Source: an uncultured Metabacillus sp.
GTDB taxonomy: Bacteria > Bacillota > Bacilli > Bacillales > Bacillaceae
Assembly (NCBI RefSeq): GCF_947503125.1
Contig: NZ_CANNCR010000002.1
Coordinates: 186,001-250,000 of the forward strand
Length of the DNA: 64,000 bases
Direction: 5' to 3'
The translations under genes were made by a program, and so were the position numbers. The number at the start of each line of letters is the position of its first letter. Within the stretch, counting starts at the first letter, position 1. This document shows positions 1-8,975 of the stretch, one piece after another. Below the pieces are notes generated by a model. It had not been told where the DNA came from. It made no database searches and saw nothing but the letters and a program-made list of their open reading frames with translations.

Positions 1-191
1 TGATCAAAGAATACCAGGAAAACTTGTTGAAGTTTGCAAAGAAATTCACTCCATATGTAAGAACTTATATACTGTGGGATGACTTTGACTTACTCGAACC
101 CAAAGATTCACCTATTGATAAAGGTAAAGAAATTTTAGAGCAGCTAATGAAAACTAAGTATGAGATTAATACTAGTGGGGTGGAAGAATGA
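1..191 (+). CDS. C-terminal fragment, possible phage primase (YorJ-like)
   Basis: The window opens inside a reading frame (codons from position 3) that ends in TGA at 189-191 and overlaps the ATG of the next gene by four bases (ATGA), so the two are translationally coupled. About 62 residues are visible, with an acidic stretch YILWDDFDLLEP followed by a helix, which could be the end of a Toprim-like domain. In SPbeta the gene before the RecJ-like yorK is yorJ, described as primase-like; the assignment here rests on position. Function is uncertain. Confidence 0.5.
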   Translation, partial: IKEYQENLLKFAKKFTPYVRTYILWDDFDLLEPKDSPIDKGKEILEQLMKTKYEINTSGVEE

Positions 192-1897
192 AGTATGAGC
201 TAATTGGAAAGAATGATTATTTCTTAAATCCAATTGAGACAATTTTGAAAAATCGAGGGATTGAAGATATTCAATCCTTTTTAAATATTAGTGAGAAGGA
301 TGTTATTCATTGGAGTTTATTACGAAATATCGTTCGAGCTGCTGAGTGTTTATTAGAACATGTTAAAAAGGGTAGTTACATATTTGTACAGTATGATAGC
401 GATATTGATGGCATATGTTCAAGTACGATGATAATCAAGTATCTTAAGAAAGTCTTTCCTGATATTAAACTGCAATGGAGAATACATAACGGTAAAGAGC
501 ATGGTGTTATTGTAAATGAAGTACCAGATGATGTTGATTTGGTTATTATACCGGATGCAGGGAGTAACCAATACAGAGAGCATAAGCAACTAAAGGATAA
601 AGGTATTGACGTCATTGTACTAGATCACCATGACTGTGAAAAGGAATCAGATTATGCAATTGTAGTTAATAATCAATTATCTCCTGATTATTTAAATAAG
701 AATTTCTCAGGGGCTGGAATTGTGTTTAAATTCCTACAGGCTTTAGATGATAAACTACAAATTAATCATGCTAACCATTATCTTGATTTAGTTGCAGTTG
801 GAAATATTGGAGACATGATGGATAGTAGAGAATTAGAAACTCGTTATTACATGTCTGAAGGATTAAAGAAAATCAACAATAAGTTTTTACAAGCATTGTT
901 TGATAAACAAGAATTCTCAACTAAAGGGGTAGTCAATTTAATTAATACTGCATTTTATATCGCTCCATTGTGTAATGCTGCTATACGAGTTGGTTCACAT
1001 GAAGAGAAGATGCAAATGATTAATGCTTTTTTAGAATCAGACGAAAAAATTTATTACAAGCGAAAAGATATTTATGAGGATATTCAAACTAATACAGCTA
1101 GATTGCTTGCGAATATTCGTGCAAGACAAAATAGATTAAGAGATAAAGGAGTTGAAGCTATTAACGAACGTATTGAAGAAAAGAATCTGCTTCAAAATAA
1201 GATTTTAATTATCAACGTTACTGATTTATTAGATAAAAATCTTACTGGATTAGTAGCGAATCAGCTTTCAAGGCTATATAAAAGACCTGTTTTACTAATA
1301 CGTCAAAAGGATGATTCAACAGTATTTGGTGGCTCAGCAAGGGGGTATGAGAAAGGATTTATCAAGGATTTAAAAGGGTTTTTATTGGATACAGATAAAT
1401 TTATCTTTTGTGAAGGGCATAAATCAGCCTTTGGGATCGAGATAGAAGGTGAAAATTTAATTAATGTTAATGAAATAGTTAACGAAAAGCTAAGTGAAAT
1501 TGATATTAATATGGACATACATGAAGTAGATTTTATAATTCCTGGAAAACAACTAGCAGATTCCATTATTAAAGACATACATGACTTGAGAGATTACTGG
1601 GGTCAGAGAGTCGAAGAACCTCTTTTAGCTTTCAGTGGCATTGAAGTCAATAAAGAAGATTTAATGCTTTTAGGATCTAATAGAGCAACTTTAAAGTTTA
1701 CATTTAGAGGAATTGAATTTATCAAATTTAAATTTAACGAAAATGAATTTAATGATTTATTTAGCAACAATGGAACTTTTGTCATTGATTTAGTTGGAAG
1801 GTGTGGATTGAACATCTGGGAAGGAAAAGAGAAAGCTCAAGTTATAATTGAGGATTTTGAAGTTATAAAAGTTAAAAAGAAACAATGGGTATTTTAG
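188..1897 (+). CDS. yorK: RecJ-like single-strand DNA exonuclease (DHH family, YorK-like)
   Basis: This 569-residue protein has the DHH phosphoesterase motifs in order: YDSDIDG with aspartates at about 70, 72 and 74 (motif I), PDAG at about 122-125 (motif II), LDHHD at about 145-149 (the DHH motif), then SGAG and GNIGDMMD further on. These residues bind the two catalytic metal ions in RecJ. The C-terminal third would carry the DHHA1 and OB-like regions. It sits directly before the phage polymerase, as in SPbeta, so a role in processing single-stranded DNA during phage replication or recombination is likely. The ATG overlaps the preceding stop codon, and the gene looks intact. Confidence 0.9.
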   Translation: MKYELIGKNDYFLNPIETILKNRGIEDIQSFLNISEKDVIHWSLLRNIVRAAECLLEHVKKGSYIFVQYDSDIDGICSSTMIIKYLKKVFPDIKLQWRIHNGKEHGVIVNEVPDDVDLVIIPDAGSNQYREHKQLKDKGIDVIVLDHHDCEKESDYAIVVNNQLSPDYLNKNFSGAGIVFKFLQALDDKLQINHANHYLDLVAVGNIGDMMDSRELETRYYMSEGLKKINNKFLQALFDKQEFSTKGVVNLINTAFYIAPLCNAAIRVGSHEEKMQMINAFLESDEKIYYKRKDIYEDIQTNTARLLANIRARQNRLRDKGVEAINERIEEKNLLQNKILIINVTDLLDKNLTGLVANQLSRLYKRPVLLIRQKDDSTVFGGSARGYEKGFIKDLKGFLLDTDKFIFCEGHKSAFGIEIEGENLINVNEIVNEKLSEIDINMDIHEVDFIIPGKQLADSIIKDIHDLRDYWGQRVEEPLLAFSGIEVNKEDLMLLGSNRATLKFTFRGIEFIKFKFNENEFNDLFSNNGTFVIDLVGRCGLNIWEGKEKAQVIIEDFEVIKVKKKQWVF

Positions 1898-1910
1898 AGG
1901 AGGTAATTGA

Positions 1911-2531
1911 GTGGGTGTACCAAAGCATAGAATGACTGGAACAAGACTTTATAAAATATGGGATGGAATGAAATATAGGTGCTACAAAGAAGATTCTACT
2001 CATTATCATAATTATGGTGGGAGGGGAATCAGTGTATGCGATGAATGGCGTGAAGACTTTATGAATTTCTACAATTGGGCGATGGAAAACGGCTATGAAG
2101 AAGAACTTCAGATTGATCGGATAGATAATGATGGAAATTACGAACCCTCAAACTGTCGTTGGGCTACAAGAAAAGAGCAAGGCAACAATAGAAGAACATG
2201 TGTTTACATAACCATAGACAAAGAGACTAAGACAGCAATTCAATGGGCGGAAGAAAATGATATTCATGTTTCAACATTGCTAAATAGATATCATAATGGC
2301 ATAGAAGGTTTAGCGTTACTTGAAAAACCAAAAGATAAAAATCCAGCAGAAAAACAAGTGCACATTGAGGGACTTACTTGGAGCAAAGATAAGAAGAAAT
2401 GGAGATTGAGACTAAGATTGGAAAAGAATAAGTTGAAACACTTTGGTTACTTTGACAACTTAGAAGATGCTATTGAAGAAAGAGATAAAATAATTAATAA
2501 ATTTAATTTAAAAATGTATTTACATAAGTAA
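1911..2531 (+). CDS. AP2-domain HNH-type putative homing endonuclease
   Basis: This 206-residue protein starts with GTG, 8 bases after a strong GAGGAGGT ribosome binding site. Residues 12-95 have the pattern of small phage nucleases (IWDGMKYRCY, YHNYGGRGI, IDRIDNDGNYEPSNCRWAT), an HNH-like fold with conserved Tyr/Gly/Asp/Asn positions. Residues 150-200 (GLTWSKDKKKWRLRL, HFGYFDNLEDAIEERDKI) look like an AP2/ERF DNA-binding domain, known from homing endonucleases. It separates yorK from yorL, which are adjacent in SPbeta, so it looks like an inserted mobile gene. The -35 of the polymerase promoter lies in its last codons. Confidence 0.75.
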   Translation: MGVPKHRMTGTRLYKIWDGMKYRCYKEDSTHYHNYGGRGISVCDEWREDFMNFYNWAMENGYEEELQIDRIDNDGNYEPSNCRWATRKEQGNNRRTCVYITIDKETKTAIQWAEENDIHVSTLLNRYHNGIEGLALLEKPKDKNPAEKQVHIEGLTWSKDKKKWRLRLRLEKNKLKHFGYFDNLEDAIEERDKIINKFNLKMYLHK

Positions 2532-2547
2532 ATTAATTATATATAAT
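2519..2547 (+). promoter_or_regulatory. Promoter for the phage DNA polymerase gene
   Basis: TTTACA at 2519-2524, a 17-base spacer and TATAAT at 2542-2547 match the sigma-A consensus closely. The -35 lies inside the last codons of the upstream AP2 gene. Transcription would begin near 2554, so the in-frame ATG at 2546 cannot be the translation start of the polymerase. Confidence 0.85.
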
Positions 2548-2578
2548 GAAAATAACAAATAAACAGAGGGGTGATAAA

Positions 2579-3973
2579 TTGATAGGTTGTCACTGTCATA
2601 CAGATAAAAGTAACATAAGGCTACTGGATTCAACTAATCGAGTAGCAGACTTACTAAAAACAGCAGTTGAAATGAACTATGCAGGATTAGCAATAACTGA
2701 TCACGAAGTTCTTTCAGCTCACGTTGAAGCAATTCAAACAGTCAGAAGCATGAAAAAAGAAGGTGAAATGCCTGAAGACTTCAAGCTTATTCTTGGAAAT
2801 GAGGCATACTTAGTAAACTCCATTGAAGAGGTTAAAGATAATTATAAATCAGGAGTAACAAAGTTTCCTCACTTCTTAATGTTAGCGAAGGATGCAGAAG
2901 GACATGAGCAACTTAGAATCTTATCAAGTAAAGCATGGGAAAACTCATTCTACACTGGAACAATGGAACGTGTACCAACAATTAAATCAGATGTTGAAGA
3001 AGTTGTAAAAAGTAATCCAGGTCATTTAATTGCAACAACTGCTTGTTTAGGATCTGAAGTTAACATTAATTTATTGGCCATTAAGGAAGCTGAGTTAGTA
3101 AACAATGAAGATAAAATTATTGAACATAAACAAATTATACATGAATTTATAACTTGGTGCATTGATGTTTTTGGTCAAGAAAACTTCTTTATCGAGCTAC
3201 AACCTGCTTTAAGCGATGAACAAATTTACTGCAATAAAAAACTAGTTGATATTGCAGATGCTTACGGTTTAAAGAGAATAGTATCAACTGATGCACACTT
3301 TTTAAGACCGGAAGACAGAGTTATTCATCAAGCGTTCCTAAATGCCAAAGATGGAGAGAGGGAAGTAGACCTCTTCTATGAAGCTTGTTTCGTTCAAAAT
3401 ATTGATGAGATAAGGGAAAGAATGGACTATCTAGAAAGAGAAATTGTAGATGAAGCAATAAAAAATACATTGCTAATTGGAGAAATGGTTGAAGAATATA
3501 CAATTGAACATGACCCAATTATACCAAAGATGGAACTACCAGACTTTGAATTAAGACATATGTTTAAACCGGCATATGAGAAGTATGAATACATAAATAA
3601 AATGGCATATTCAGAAGATGAGCAAGACAAGTATTTACTAAAATTAATTGAAGATGGATTTGAAGAGAAGTTATTGAAACCTGAGCTAACACAAGATAGC
3701 TTTCATGAAATATTAGAAAGAATCGATGTTGAATTAGGTGAACTTTGGGAAATTAGTCAAAAGTTAAATCAATCAATGTCATCATATTACGTTACTGTAC
3801 GTGAAATTATCAATATCATTTGGGGTGACGAATGTGGAGGGAACTCTTTAGTAGGGGTAGCAAGGGGTTCAGCAGCAGGTTATCTAGTTAACTATTTGAT
3901 TGATATTACACAAATTAACCCTATGACTTACAACTTGCCTCACTGGAGACATATTCACAAATCTAGACCAGAT
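2579..3973 (+). CDS. yorL: Phage DNA polymerase III alpha (YorL-like), exon 1 of 3
   Basis: Exon 1 (465 codons) begins with the PHP domain: CHCHTDKS at residues 4-11, then ITDHE and the later STDAHF. It ends in the start of the polymerase palm, ARGSAAGYLVNYL, RHIHKSRPD. I chose TTG at 2579 because AGGGGTGAT precedes it at good distance, while the longer frame's ATG at 2546 lies inside a -10 box. Joining exons at 3973/5281 and 6378/7517 restores one frame of about 1312 residues, close to the length of SPbeta YorL (about 1305, from memory). The splice falls just before the catalytic PDIDID motif. The gene is the replicative polymerase of the phage. Confidence 0.9.
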
Positions 3974-5280
3974 TATTGTGCTTAATTACTTGTTTTTACT
4001 ACATTAAAAGGAGAAGGAGGTGAAAACTTTGGCAGGAGCTAGAAAATACATTGTTAACGATAATTTTTTTGATGCTATAGATACTGAATCTAAAGCATAT
4101 TGGTTAGGTTTTATTTACGCAGATGGATGTGTGACAACACATAAGAACTCTAATTCGAAAATTCTTGAAATAGGTTTACAACTGTCTGATAAAGATCATT
4201 TGGAGAAGTTTAAACAAGACATTGAAACAAGCTATAGGATTACAGAGAAGAAGAATAGCTGTAGGATATCAATAGTTAGTGAAAAAATATTCAATGATCT
4301 AAATAAATATGGAATAGTAGCAAGAAAATCTAATTCAATTAAGCCACCAAGAAAAGATATGATTCCAGAACACTTAGAACATCACTTTATAAGAGGGATA
4401 TTTGACGGAGATGGAGGATTTACACTTGGTGATAAGTACTTAACTTTTGCTATAAATTTTTGTGGAACTAAAGAAACATGTGAATATATATTGGATTATT
4501 TTAATCTTAATGTAGCTATCAATGGAAAGAAAGGAACTAATGAAAACTTTAGACAACTTCGCATTAAGGGGAATGTACAAAGCTTACAAATTGCAAATAA
4601 GCTATACGAAGATGCCACTGTTTATCTAGATAGAAAATATGACCAATATACACAACTTCAACAGTTAAATGACGTTCAAAATTTAATAGATGAAATTTCA
4701 AAGTTAGAGTTTGATATTAAAAAACTTGAAATGACAAGACTGTTAAAAAGTGGGCTAACTGGAAAGGAAATAGCATCTATCTATGAATGTGGAGAAACAA
4801 ATTTAACAAGGTATACAAAAGAATATCGCAATAAAGAAAGATTAGAAAAGGAAAAGATCGTGCTTGATTTATTTAATAATGGAATTACAAACAAATCAGA
4901 GATTCATAGACAAACTGGGTTTTCTAGGGACTATATTCGTAAGGTATTAAAACAAGTAAACTAAGCATTTTTACAATAGTCGTGCATAGTGGAGACATTG
5001 TGCTTAAAGAGCCTCGAATTGCTGGAAACCCCTTATAGTTACACTGACCACAACGTAATTGGAAACGGTAAGCGTGACGGTTTGAAAACAGTGTAAATTG
5101 GGCAATCAGCAGCCAAGCTCCTGTGAGGAAACTCTGGAGAAGGTTCAACGACCAGTCCAAAGGGACGTAGCTTAATTGCGAAGTGGGGCAGCCCTAACGT
5201 AAAGTCGAGGGTGAAGATATGGTCTACTCCCGATTGACAGTAATGTCATGAGAAATATTCCGAAAGGAAGGGTATTAAGG
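3974..5280 (+). other. Group I intron 1 in the DNA polymerase gene
   Basis: The exon frame stops just after 3973, and the protein resumes at 5281 with PDIDID. The upstream exon ends in T and the intron ends in G, as group I splicing requires. The core after the endonuclease gene (about 5010-5280) holds GCTGGAAACCCC, GGGCAATCAGCAGCC, GGTTCAACGACCAG and GATATGGTCTACTCC, matching the P4-P7 elements of subgroup IA phage introns and shared with the other three introns here. A LAGLIDADG gene lies upstream of the core, so in a P1/P2 loop. I could not settle the P1 pairing by eye. Confidence 0.88.
4029..4964 (+). CDS. Intron-encoded LAGLIDADG homing endonuclease
   Basis: This 311-residue protein has two LAGLIDADG-type motifs, WLGFIYADG near residue 25 and IRGIFDGDGGF near residue 120, each ending in the metal-binding acidic residue, so it should work as a monomer. 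The C-terminal 80 residues hold two helix-turn-helix-like segments (GLTGKEIASIYECGETN and GITNKSEIHRQTGFSRDYI). TTG at 4029 is preferred over GTG at 4020, which overlaps the ribosome binding site AGGAGGTG. The enzyme is predicted to cut intronless polymerase alleles and drive homing of its intron. It is a relative of the endonuclease in intron 2. Confidence 0.88.
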   Translation: MAGARKYIVNDNFFDAIDTESKAYWLGFIYADGCVTTHKNSNSKILEIGLQLSDKDHLEKFKQDIETSYRITEKKNSCRISIVSEKIFNDLNKYGIVARKSNSIKPPRKDMIPEHLEHHFIRGIFDGDGGFTLGDKYLTFAINFCGTKETCEYILDYFNLNVAINGKKGTNENFRQLRIKGNVQSLQIANKLYEDATVYLDRKYDQYTQLQQLNDVQNLIDEISKLEFDIKKLEMTRLLKSGLTGKEIASIYECGETNLTRYTKEYRNKERLEKEKIVLDLFNNGITNKSEIHRQTGFSRDYIRKVLKQVN

Positions 5281-6378
5281 TATCCTGATATAGATATTGA
5301 CACTGAAGGAGCAAAAAGACAACAGATTCTTAAAGCATTAAGAAATAAATTTGGAACACATAGAGTATTACAAATAGCTACATTTGGGACAGAAGGTTCA
5401 AAATCTGCATTGCAAACTGCCTGTAGAGGTTTGGGTATAGACAATGATATTTCACAATATTTAAGTGGAATGATTCCGTTTGAAAGAGGATCTAACTGGT
5501 CTTTATCGGATTGCTTCTTTGGTAACGAAGAGAAGGAGCGTAAGCCAATTAAAGAATTTATCAGGGAAGTTGAACAGTATCCAAATTTAAAGGAAACTGC
5601 TTTGAAAATTGAAGGACTTGTAAATAAACGCTCTAGTCATGCTGCTGGAATAATTATATTCAACGATCATTACACTAAATCTAACGCAATGATGAAAACA
5701 CCTAAAGGGGCTTACATTACACAATTTAACATGGGAGATTCTGAGTCATTAGGGAATGTGAAGTATGATTTACTAACAATTGAAGCCCTTGATAAAATTC
5801 GTGTTACTTTAGATTATCTTATTGAACAAGGAGAAATTGAATGGCAAGGAAATTTAAAGGAAACTTACAACAAATATTTACACCCAGATGTAATTGACTA
5901 TGATAAACCCGAACTTTGGGAAATGGTTGGTAAAGGTGAAATTATGGATCTATTCCAGTTTTCAACTGAAGTAGGTTTTCAGTCTGCATTAAAGGTTAAA
6001 CCTAACAATCTACTTGAAGCAGCAGTTATTAACTCTTTAATGAGGTTAATGTCCGATGGTGAAGAACAGCCGGTAGATACATATATTAAGTTTAAAAATG
6101 ATATCGGCCTATGGTATCAAGAAATGCAAGACTATGGATTAACTGATGAAGAAATAATGATTATGGAGAATTATCTTAAAGATATATATGGAGTTGCTGA
6201 TACTCAAGAAGTGGTAATGATGATGGTTATGGATGAGAAGATTGCTAACTTTAGCATTGCAGAATCAAATAAATTACGTAAGGCCATCGCTAAAAAGAAG
6301 GAAAAAGTGTTAAAGGAAGCACAGGATTTATTCTTTGCAAAAGGTCGAGAAATTGGAACTTCCGACAACTTGTTGGAT
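5281..6378 (+). CDS. yorL: Phage DNA polymerase III alpha, exon 2 of 3
   Basis: Exon 2 (366 codons) opens with YPDIDIDTEG, holding two of the catalytic palm aspartates, and continues through the fingers region (RVLQIATFGTEGSKSALQ, NKRSSHAAGIIIF, GEIMDLFQFSTEVG). It ends with GREIGTSDNLLD at 6378, where the frame hits TAA on entering intron 2. An ATG at 5248 opens a longer unspliced frame, but that start is inside the intron and has no ribosome binding site. Confidence 0.9.
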
Positions 6379-7516
6379 TAAAAAATTGTTGTTTTAAATA
6401 ATAATTAAATTAATTAACTATATAGCAGAGGAGGTGTAGACAATGAGATTTAAAGCAACAGAAGAAATAGAGAAGTTTATTCTGGAACAATATGTAGTAC
6501 ATCGCAAATCAATGAGAGAAATACAGAGATTGGTAGGAGCAAATAGTCCGAATACAATTAAGAATATTTTAAATAAACATCAAGTTGAAGGAAGGTCTCT
6601 TTCAGAATCACGTAAAAAATATAGTTGTAGTTTAGACTTTTTTAAGGAGATTGATTCAGAGGATAAAGCATATTGGCTGGGTTTTATAATGGCAGACGGA
6701 TGTGTAACTAAAAAAACCTATAAAAACTCTAGCATGTTGAAAATAACGCTAAAAGTAAATGACATTAAACATTTAGAAAAATTTAAAAATGCAATAAATG
6801 GAACATATCCTATAAGGAAATATGAGCAACAAACGAATTATGGTTTGGGTAAGTATTGTGAAATAAAAATACAGGATGATATATTTTGCAGCCATTTGAA
6901 TCATAAAGGAGTTGTTCCCAATAAAAGCTTGATTCTTAAATATCCGAACATCTCAAATGAGTACAGTAAAGATTTTATTAGAGGATATTTTGATGGTGAT
7001 GGGTCAATCACACTTACAACAACCAAAGATAGAAATAGTTTTGGATTAAATATTATCGGCACAAAAGACATTTTATTAGGAATTATAAAAAATCTTAACT
7101 TATCAGATAAACATATTTATGAAATAAATAGTTACTACTTAATAAGCATTGGTGGCAATAAACAAGTCTACACTATTCTTAATTATTTGTACGAAGATGC
7201 AAATATTTTCTTAGATAGGAAATACAATAGATATTTATTATTAAAACAACAACAATTATAGTCCCTTATGTTAGTGATAACATAAGCAAACCTAGAATAT
7301 GCTGGAAACCCCTTAGAGCCTTTTGTAGAAATTGATATTAGAAATAATAGCAATACCTAAAAATCAAAAGGATTGGGCAATCAGCAGGGATAGACCTAAG
7401 TTGAATTTCAATATGGTAAGCCCCCAACGACTACCAATAGGCAGCTCATTGAGTTGATGGTATAGTCTACTCCGACTTTATAGTGTTAAAGTATCCTGAA
7501 AAGGACGGTACAAAGG
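6379..7516 (+). other. Group I intron 2 in the DNA polymerase gene
   Basis: The intron begins after GAT at 6378 (exon ends in T) and ends in G at 7516, after which TAC GTG TGG restores the frame. A candidate internal guide GTCC just after the endonuclease stop (about 7262-7265) pairs with exon GGAT, with the expected U.G at the splice site. That places the endonuclease gene in the P1 loop. The core (about 7290-7516) repeats GCTGGAAACCCC, GGGCAATCAGCAG, CCAACGAC and GGTATAGTCTACTCC. It interrupts codons for LLD-YVWN, just before the conserved GYSFSLLHTLAYS segment. Confidence 0.88.
6443..7261 (+). CDS. Intron-encoded LAGLIDADG homing endonuclease
   Basis: This 272-residue protein follows GAGGAGGTG with an ATG start. 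It carries two LAGLIDADG-type motifs, WLGFIMADG near residue 78 and IRGYFDGDGSI near residue 183. The N-terminal 55 residues form a helix-turn-helix-like segment (KSMREIQRLVGANSPNTIKNIL). Motif spacing and phrases such as KAYWLGFI, DGCVTKK and NIFLDRKYNRY show it is related to the intron 1 enzyme (VYLDRKYDQY), but its helix-turn-helix part is at the opposite end. It is predicted to spread intron 2 into intronless polymerase genes. Confidence 0.88.
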   Translation: MRFKATEEIEKFILEQYVVHRKSMREIQRLVGANSPNTIKNILNKHQVEGRSLSESRKKYSCSLDFFKEIDSEDKAYWLGFIMADGCVTKKTYKNSSMLKITLKVNDIKHLEKFKNAINGTYPIRKYEQQTNYGLGKYCEIKIQDDIFCSHLNHKGVVPNKSLILKYPNISNEYSKDFIRGYFDGDGSITLTTTKDRNSFGLNIIGTKDILLGIIKNLNLSDKHIYEINSYYLISIGGNKQVYTILNYLYEDANIFLDRKYNRYLLLKQQQL

Positions 7517-8962
7517 TACGTGTGGAATGTCCAGTTTAAACGACAATTTGGATACAGTTTCAGCTTACTTCATACATTGGCATACTCAGTTATTGCTCTC
7601 CAAGAGTTAAATCTTAATTATCACTACAATCCTTTATACTGGAACACTGCCTGTTTAACCGTTAACAGTGGAGGAATTGAAGATGAGGAAGATTTAGATA
7701 ATGAAGATGAAGAAGAAGACGACAAGAAAAAAACTCGTGCAACCAACTATGGTAAAGTTGCTTCGGCAATAGGAACTATTCGTCAACGTGGAGTTAAAGT
7801 AAATTTACCGGACATCAATAAGGCACAATTTGGATTCACTCCTGATATTCAAAATGATTCAATTGTCTTTGGTTTAAAAGGCCTAAATGGTATTGGGGAT
7901 GAAGTTGTACATTTAATCATGCAACATAGACCATATAATTCATTTGGTGATTTTTTAGATAGAATGTTTGAAACTGGGTTAGTTAAAAAAGGACAGATCA
8001 TACAGTTAATTAAAGCCGGATGCTTTGACTCATTCGAGGATAGAATTGAGATAATGAAGAAGTTCATTAAAATTGTAAGTGAACCTAAAGAAAAACTTAC
8101 AATGCAAAACTTTAACATGTTAATGGTTAATGATTTGATACCTGATAAATTTAATCTTGAAATAAGATTTTTCAAGTATAAAAACTACATATCTAAAAAT
8201 GTTCTGAAGACTATTTCTAAGCCAAAAGATAAACTGCTTATTATTGATGACATTGCATCAAATTTTTATAGTGAGCATTTCAGTGATGATGCAGTTGTTG
8301 ATACACATGAAGGTCAACTTGTTGTTTCTGAGAATAAATTTAAAAAACTGTATGATAAAAAAATGGAAGAAATTAAAGAGTGGATTTCATCAGAAGAAGC
8401 GTTAAATAGCCTAAATCAAAAGTTGTTAGAAAATGAATGGGATAAATACGCAAGTGGATCAATTAGTAAATGGGAAATGGATTCCTTAAGTTATTACTAT
8501 AATGAGCATGAATTAGCACATGTAAATAAAGAAAAGTATGGTATAGCCAACTTTTTCGAATTACCTGAAGAACCAATTAAAGGTAAGCCGTATACCTGGA
8601 GAGGAAGGCAAATGTTTGAATATGAGCTTACCAGATTAGCAGGAACAGTATTAGATAGAAACAAAACTAAACATACAATTTCATTGCTAACTCCCGATGG
8701 TGTTGTAACAGTTAAGATGTATTCTAGTAAATTTTCTTATTATGCAAAACAAATCTCTGAAAAACAAGGGGATAAAAAGGTAGTAATTGAAAAAAGTTGG
8801 TTCACAAGAGGAAATTTATTGATGTTCACTGGATATCGCAGGGGTAACAACTTTGTTGTTAAGACTTACAAAAATTCAATTTATCAAAATAGCGTAAGCC
8901 TTATTAACAAGGTAGATGAAGAAGGAAACCTATATTTAACAACAGAAAGAGTTAATACTTAG
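7517..8962 (+). CDS. yorL: Phage DNA polymerase III alpha, exon 3 of 3
   Basis: Exon 3 (481 codons plus stop) starts YVWNVQFKRQFGYSFSLLHTLAYS, the conserved DnaE segment next to the fingers. It then has a highly acidic linker near residues 55-75 of the exon (EDEEDLDNEDEEED), a helix-hairpin-helix region (FGLKGLNGIGDEVVHLI, IKAGCFDSF) and a C-terminal OB-like part (TRLAGTVLDRNKTKHTIS). The next gene begins 14 bases after its stop, with a shared ribosome binding site. No further interruption is visible. Confidence 0.9.
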   Translation, partial: YVWNVQFKRQFGYSFSLLHTLAYSVIALQELNLNYHYNPLYWNTACLTVNSGGIEDEEDLDNEDEEEDDKKKTRATNYGKVASAIGTIRQRGVKVNLPDINKAQFGFTPDIQNDSIVFGLKGLNGIGDEVVHLIMQHRPYNSFGDFLDRMFETGLVKKGQIIQLIKAGCFDSFEDRIEIMKKFIKIVSEPKEKLTMQNFNMLMVNDLIPDKFNLEIRFFKYKNYISKNVLKTISKPKDKLLIIDDIASNFYSEHFSDDAVVDTHEGQLVVSENKFKKLYDKKMEEIKEWISSEEALNSLNQKLLENEWDKYASGSISKWEMDSLSYYYNEHELAHVNKEKYGIANFFELPEEPIKGKPYTWRGRQMFEYELTRLAGTVLDRNKTKHTISLLTPDGVVTVKMYSSKFSYYAKQISEKQGDKKVVIEKSWFTRGNLLMFTGYRRGNNFVVKTYKNSIYQNSVSLINKVDEEGNLYLTTERVNT

Positions 8963-8975
8963 GAGGTGATTAATA

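Noticed and set aside
2546-2578. ATG at 2546 as the start of the polymerase gene
   Set aside because: It lies inside the -10 box TATAAT and would not be transcribed; TTG 2579 has a strong ribosome binding site.
7849-8175. Antisense open frame inside polymerase exon 3, and similar antisense frames elsewhere
   Set aside because: They lie opposite well-conserved coding sequence, have no ribosome binding sites and show no domain pattern.
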